From assembly GCA_014239715.1 (NCBI GenBank), contig JAAZYJ010000127.1, positions 1 to 8,958 of the forward strand: a stretch of DNA of 8,958 nucleotides, given 5' to 3'. Made by a program: the position numbers and the translations under genes. The notes beneath the pieces are model-generated. The model was not told the DNA's origin, ran no database searches, and worked only from the letters and a program-made list of their open reading frames with translations. Shown here one piece after another: positions 5,001-8,958 of the stretch. Each line of letters begins with the position of its first letter. Within the stretch, counting starts at the first letter, position 1. This DNA comes from Flavobacteriales bacterium. Lineage in GTDB: Bacteria > Bacteroidota > Bacteroidia > Flavobacteriales > Parvicellaceae.

Positions 5001-7412
5001 TTGAAAACCGGTTTTTTATATTTATTAGTATTTATCCTGTTTGTTGCTGAAGTTAATGCTCAATTTGGAAGGCTGGGTGGCAAACTGACCGACGCTACGA
5101 ATAACGAATCTATTCCGTTTGCTACTATAAAAATAATGGATCCACTTACAGGTGCAGAATCGGACGAGGATGGTGTCTATGAATTCACGGGATTGACTCC
5201 CGGATTGTATAACATTGAATTTTCCGCTTTTGGATACGAAACTGTGACAAGGTTTGAAGTTGAAGTTTCAAATGCGAAAAAAACTTTTGTGAATGTACAG
5301 CTAAAGTCCATTTCATTTGGTGAGCTGGACTCGGTTGTCATAAAAGTTAATCCATTTACAAAAACACAGGAGAGTCCGGTTTCTTTGAGAACATTACAGG
5401 CTTCTGAGATTACCAGGTTTCCAGGTGGAAACAGGGACATATCCAAAGTCATTCAGGCATTGCCCGGAGCTGCTCCGAGTGTGTCATTCAGGAATGACGT
5501 TATCATTAGAGGTGGGGCTCCAAATGAAAATCGATTCTACTTGGATGGTATAGAGGTCCCCAATATCAATCATTTTGCGACACAAGGCGCTTCCGGTGGT
5601 CCAGTAGGTCTTTTGAATGTTAATTTTATTGATAAAGTTGATTTTTACTCCGGAGCTTTTCCAGCGAATAGAGGAAATGCAGCTAGCTCCGTTTTTGAAT
5701 TTGTTCAAAAAGACGGGAATTCGGAAAAGCTGGAATCGACTTTTGCACTGGGATCGAGTGATATCGGTCTGACTTTCGACGGACCTCTGGGCGATAAGTC
5801 ATCATTTATTATGAGTGCGAGAAGGTCGTATTTGCAATTTCTGTTTGAAGCCTTAAAGCTGCCTTTTCTTCCAACGTATAGCGACGCCCAATTCAAATTC
5901 AAACATCGCTTCAATTCTAAGAATGAACTTACAATTATTGGATTAGGTGCCATTGATGATTTTGAGCTGAATGAATCGGTAAATGAAGGAGTTACGGACT
6001 CCAATACTATTGAGTTTAACAACTATACTTTGGGTAATATTCCAGTCAACACGCAGTGGAATTATACCCTTGGGGGTGTTTATAAGCACTATCGAGAAAA
6101 TAGCTATCAGGTCTTAGCTGTTAGCCGAAATCAATTGAATAATGAGGCAGTGAAGTATAGAAACAATGATCAGTCTTCACAAAGTAACTTGACGCTCAAT
6201 TATACTTCTCAAGAAATAGAGAATAAGATACGTTTCGAAAACACGTACAGGGAGAATGGATGGAAGTTGAATATGGGCTTGGCTTTTGAAAATATTGGTT
6301 ATGCAAACAGTACCTACAATAAAGTGTATACCTCACAGGGCCCGCAAGAAATAGATTTCAATTCTGAATTGACCTTCAACAAGTATGCGTTATTTCTCCA
6401 GACAAGTAAGCGATTTTTGGAAAAAAGAATATCATTATCTGCTGGAATTCGCACTGATTTTTCAGATTATTCCAACGACCTATCGAACCCGCTTGAGCAG
6501 TTGTCTCCCCGTTTTTCTATTTCGTATATGTTAACTGATCGATTTGGATTTAACGGAAACATAGGACTTTATTATCAGCTTCCGCCTTACACTGTTCTTG
6601 GCTATAGAGACTCTGCACAGACTTTAGTTAACAAAGAAAACAACATCACCTACATCCGATCCGGCCATATAGTGGCAGGGTTTGAGTACAATACATTAAA
6701 AAATGCGCGTATAACTGTTGAGGGCTTTTACAAGAAGTACGACAATTATCCTTTTCTGCTTACAGATTCTGTTTCTCTGGCCAATATGGGTGCTGATTTT
6801 GGTGTGATCGGGAATGAACCGGCCAACAGTACGTCTGAGGGCAGGAGTTACGGGTTGGAATTGTTGATCCAACAAAAGCTTTTTAAAGGATTTTATGGAA
6901 TTTTGGCATACACCTTTGTAACTAGCGAATTCAAGGATAAGAAAGGGGAGTACCTGCCTTCTGCATGGGATTCAAAGCACATTGTCTCGCTAACCGGAGG
7001 TAAAAAGTTTAAAAGAAATTGGGACGTAGGATTCCGTTGGTTGTTTTCAGGCGGTTCTCCATACACTCCTTACGATGTGTCCAGCTCATCACTAGTGTCA
7101 GCCTGGAATGTTCGTGGTGTTGGATTGTTGGATTACGACCGATTGAACTCGCGGAGACTAGGGAGTTTTCATCAGCTGGACGTTCGTGTTGATAAAAGAT
7201 GGTTTTTTAAAAAATGGAGTATTAATCTTTACTTGGACATACAGAATTTGTACAATTATCAGGCTGAGCAACAACCGATATTAAATATGCGTTCTGACGA
7301 TAATGGAGCATTTTTATCTGATCCAAATGACCCTGCAAGATATCAACCCTATGCAATCGAGAATTCAACAGGGACTGTGTTGCCTACGATCGGAATAATT
7401 ATAGAACTATAG
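5001..7412 (+). CDS. TonB-dependent outer-membrane receptor with carboxypeptidase-regulatory-like domain
   Basis: An 803-residue outer-membrane protein that would import a ligand using energy from TonB/ExbBD. A signal peptide covers residues 1-20 (MK, a long hydrophobic run, then VNA before Q21). Residues 23-104 form a carboxypeptidase-regulatory-like beta-sandwich ('GKLTDATNNESIPFATIKI', 'DEDGVYEFTGLTPGLYNI'). The plug domain spans about 125-236, with 'RGGAPNENRFYLDGIEVPN' at 170-188 and 'VDFYSGAFPANRGN' at 213-226. The rest, with alternating aromatic strands, is the 22-strand barrel. No SusD-like partner gene follows, so this is not a classic SusCD glycan system, and the substrate is unknown. 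The start is TTG at 5001-5003. No in-frame ATG lies between it and the upstream TAG (4956-4958), and TTG gives a perfect signal peptide. There is no Shine-Dalgarno. The last residue is Leu rather than the more usual aromatic. Confidence 0.93.
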   Translation: MKTGFLYLLVFILFVAEVNAQFGRLGGKLTDATNNESIPFATIKIMDPLTGAESDEDGVYEFTGLTPGLYNIEFSAFGYETVTRFEVEVSNAKKTFVNVQLKSISFGELDSVVIKVNPFTKTQESPVSLRTLQASEITRFPGGNRDISKVIQALPGAAPSVSFRNDVIIRGGAPNENRFYLDGIEVPNINHFATQGASGGPVGLLNVNFIDKVDFYSGAFPANRGNAASSVFEFVQKDGNSEKLESTFALGSSDIGLTFDGPLGDKSSFIMSARRSYLQFLFEALKLPFLPTYSDAQFKFKHRFNSKNELTIIGLGAIDDFELNESVNEGVTDSNTIEFNNYTLGNIPVNTQWNYTLGGVYKHYRENSYQVLAVSRNQLNNEAVKYRNNDQSSQSNLTLNYTSQEIENKIRFENTYRENGWKLNMGLAFENIGYANSTYNKVYTSQGPQEIDFNSELTFNKYALFLQTSKRFLEKRISLSAGIRTDFSDYSNDLSNPLEQLSPRFSISYMLTDRFGFNGNIGLYYQLPPYTVLGYRDSAQTLVNKENNITYIRSGHIVAGFEYNTLKNARITVEGFYKKYDNYPFLLTDSVSLANMGADFGVIGNEPANSTSEGRSYGLELLIQQKLFKGFYGILAYTFVTSEFKDKKGEYLPSAWDSKHIVSLTGGKKFKRNWDVGFRWLFSGGSPYTPYDVSSSSLVSAWNVRGVGLLDYDRLNSRRLGSFHQLDVRVDKRWFFKKWSINLYLDIQNLYNYQAEQQPILNMRSDDNGAFLSDPNDPARYQPYAIENSTGTVLPTIGIIIEL

Positions 7413-7459
7413 GCTATTATCTACGCTTCTATTGTAAATTTGATCGATTGGTCAGTTTT

Positions 7460-8392
7460 ATGTTGGGTCGTAGAAGTTTGTTTTTTCAAATCTGTTTGTG
7501 TTCAGGATTTTGGTGCCTTAGCATCGGATCATTTGGTCAATCAGTTCTTTCTTACTCCGATAGTCTGAATTCAAGAAAACTGGCGACCGTAATCGGGGTA
7601 GAAACAGTGGGGACCGTCGGGACACTCCTGGCCTTGAATAGCCTGTGGTACGCGCAATATCCAAAAGTTCCGTTTCACTCATTCAATGACAATGGGGATT
7701 GGCTACAAGTTGACAAGCTGGGCCACGCGCTGACTTCATATTATATTGGATATGCGGGCATAGAAGCGCTTAAATGGAGTGGTGTTAACGACACTAAAGC
7801 GACATGGTTGGGTGGAGGTTTAGGGTTTATTTATCTGTCAGGATTAGAAATAATGGATGGTTATTCCAGTGGTTGGGGCTTTAGCGGAGGAGATATGATC
7901 GCTAATGCAGCTGGCACGGCCCTGGTGATTGGGCAAGGACTGATCTGGAACGAGCAACGTATCAGACTTAAATACTCTGCTCACCATACAGAATTTGCGC
8001 CGCATCGACCGGAATTGCTTGGAAGTAACGGTTTGGAGAGGTTACTTAAGGATTACAATGGCCAGACGTACTGGCTTTCTGTAAATATCAAATCGTTTCT
8101 ATTCAAGGAAAAGAAATTTCCGGCTTGGCTAAATCTGGCCTTAGGATACGGTGCAGAAGAAATGATAAGTGGGTCTGTAAATCCGGAGCTGTATTGCATG
8201 GACCAGTGTTGGTGTAAAGACCTTAAGAGATACCGCCAGTGGTACTTGTCGTTTGACGTGGACCTGTCCCGCGTCAAAATTAAAAGTAAGCTGTTAAAAA
8301 CTGTACTGGGAACCTTCGGGTTTATTAAATTTCCTGCACCCGCAATGGAGTTCTCTACGAATGGAATAAAGTTAAAGCCCTTTTATTTTTGA
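7460..8392 (+). CDS. DUF2279 (YfiM-like) envelope protein
   Basis: A 310-residue protein. Residues 1-26 form a signal peptide ending SFG before Q27. A hydrophobic segment follows at about 41-64. The DUF2279 core is clear: 'WLQVDKLGHALTSYYIGY' (81-98), 'EIMDGYSSGWGFSGGD' (130-145) and 'MIANAAGTALVIGQ' (146-159). The conserved polar residues D85, K86, H89, E130, D133 and D145 sit beside glycine-rich hydrophobic segments, so it is probably embedded in or associated with a membrane. The C-terminal half holds beta-rich sequence, a three-cysteine cluster (C246, C250, C252) and a strongly conserved-looking ending (RQWYLSFDVDLSRVKIKSK, then FIKFPAPAMEF). The biochemical function of the family is unknown. 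An upstream in-frame TTG (7448) is possible, but the ATG at 7460-7462 is preferred. It lies 47 bp after the receptor gene with no terminator between, so the two are probably co-transcribed. Confidence 0.85.
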   Translation: MLGRRSLFFQICLCSGFWCLSIGSFGQSVLSYSDSLNSRKLATVIGVETVGTVGTLLALNSLWYAQYPKVPFHSFNDNGDWLQVDKLGHALTSYYIGYAGIEALKWSGVNDTKATWLGGGLGFIYLSGLEIMDGYSSGWGFSGGDMIANAAGTALVIGQGLIWNEQRIRLKYSAHHTEFAPHRPELLGSNGLERLLKDYNGQTYWLSVNIKSFLFKEKKFPAWLNLALGYGAEEMISGSVNPELYCMDQCWCKDLKRYRQWYLSFDVDLSRVKIKSKLLKTVLGTFGFIKFPAPAMEFSTNGIKLKPFYF

Positions 8393-8958
8393 TTCAGGAA
8401 AGTCCAGCTTAAACTTCTTTATGTGAAGACAGCTGATCAATTTTCCTTCATTTAACCTTGGGAAATGATTCGATTTTGAGCTGAGCGTCTTCAATTTGCA
8501 AATTGCTCCTTGCCCATTTCCATGAGGTTTGAACACATAGGAATTTTCGTTCATTTCCTGATAGATCTTGAAGGGAGATAATCGACTGGTTATTGGAAAA
8601 TTTATCGGATTTGTTTTAACCTCAGCGTTGAACAATACCTGTTGATCCTGCTGAACGTTGAATGTAATGGTGGAGCCCGTTTCTGACCAGTTGATCTCGG
8701 CAAGTTCTTTTGGTATACCCCAGTTGAGCTTTCCGGAGCTCAAACTTGCTGCGGTGTCAACGTAAATCTTGGTAATCATGAAATGATATCGTTTGTTGAT
8801 CAGGAATAATCCGGGAATAAATAATAATTCTCGGTAAGGCCCACAGTTTGATCCAGAGTAATTTACCAGCATCGTAAATGAAAGCCCACCTATAAATTGG
8901 CTTTGCAGGTGTTCAGGAATGAATCCATTATTAATGATCCAGCTCTTTTTAAACTTAT
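8372..8958 (-). CDS. Acetoacetate decarboxylase-like protein, N-terminus cut by window edge
   Basis: The reading frame is open from the right edge, so the gene is 5'-truncated by the window. 194 residues are visible, and perhaps 30-50 are missing if it has the usual family length of about 230-250. An internal ATG at 8870-8872 is not the start, because homology continues upstream of it. Family features are 'NYSGSNCGPYRELLFIPG' (32-49), 'ITKIYVD' (61-67) and 'SGKLNWGIPKELAE' (74-87). In the last of these, K83 of 'IPKEL' aligns by eye with the Schiff-base lysine (K115) of clostridial acetoacetate decarboxylase. The neighbouring lysine (K116), which lowers that residue's pKa, is Glu here. Many members of this superfamily do not decarboxylate acetoacetate, so the substrate should be left open. 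The gene ends inside the 3' end of the convergent DUF2279 gene (21-bp overlap). Confidence 0.82.
   Translation of the reverse strand, partial: KFKKSWIINNGFIPEHLQSQFIGGLSFTMLVNYSGSNCGPYRELLFIPGLFLINKRYHFMITKIYVDTAASLSSGKLNWGIPKELAEINWSETGSTITFNVQQDQQVLFNAEVKTNPINFPITSRLSPFKIYQEMNENSYVFKPHGNGQGAICKLKTLSSKSNHFPRLNEGKLISCLHIKKFKLDFPESKIKGL

Noticed and set aside
5177..6022. Three minus-strand frames opposite the TonB-dependent receptor
   Set aside because: The receptor's signal peptide, plug and barrel are continuous on the plus strand. The opposite frames show no domain or start context.
8053..8277. Minus-strand frame opposite the DUF2279 gene
   Set aside because: It lies in the conserved C-terminal part of the DUF2279 protein and carries no recognisable motif.
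1..8958. Defence island, mobile element, CRISPR array or toxin-antitoxin pair
   Set aside because: I found no transposase, integrase, phage, nuclease-defence or toxin-like gene, no regularly spaced repeats and no tRNA or attachment-site pattern. The genes look like ordinary chromosomal genes.

Overview
The window looks like chromosomal DNA of a Bacteroidota bacterium, most likely a Cytophagales-type organism. This is inferred from an outer-membrane TonB-dependent receptor with an N-terminal carboxypeptidase-regulatory-like domain, a DUF2279 protein of the Bacteroidota type, a Bacteroidota-style promoter (TTTG, 19 nt, TAnnTTTG), the lack of clear Shine-Dalgarno sequences, and an endonuclease III of a type I associate with this phylum. 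The DNA is moderately AT-rich and densely coded. I see no tRNA, rRNA, CRISPR array, insertion sequence or other mobile element.

Layout: (i) 1-1563, minus strand: an SPFH-domain protein with a C-terminal GYF_2 domain, followed 4 bp downstream by a double zinc-ribbon protein that runs off the left edge. The pair resembles the YdjI/YdjG proteins encoded with a PspA homologue in Bacillus subtilis, so a membrane-associated stress or scaffold role is plausible. (ii) 1751-2422, minus: an unrecognised exported protein with its own good promoter just upstream. (iii) 2699-4919, minus: a tight three-gene operon, each junction a 4-bp ATGA overlap. Its order is a six-helix membrane protein, an endonuclease III (nth) without iron-sulfur ligands, and a leaderless substrate-binding-protein-like protein of the Ca3427-like type. 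An imperfect stem-loop follows the last stop codon. (iv) 5001-8392, plus, divergent from (iii) across 81 bp: a TonB-dependent receptor and a DUF2279 protein 47 bp downstream, probably one envelope transcription unit. (v) 8372-8958, minus: an acetoacetate decarboxylase-like protein cut by the right edge, overlapping the end of the DUF2279 gene tail to tail by 21 bp.

Non-coding stretches are short. 1564-1750 (187 bp) holds only AT-rich sequence, a weak hairpin and a short repeated word. 2423-2698 (276 bp) holds the promoter and the stem-loop described below and no small gene on either strand. 4920-5000 is the divergent promoter region.

Nothing here is clearly a new defence or mobile system. 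The items most worth a second look are the iron-sulfur-less endonuclease III, its translational coupling to a leaderless periplasmic-binding-fold protein and a membrane protein, the SPFH/zinc-ribbon pair, and the receptor/DUF2279 pair.
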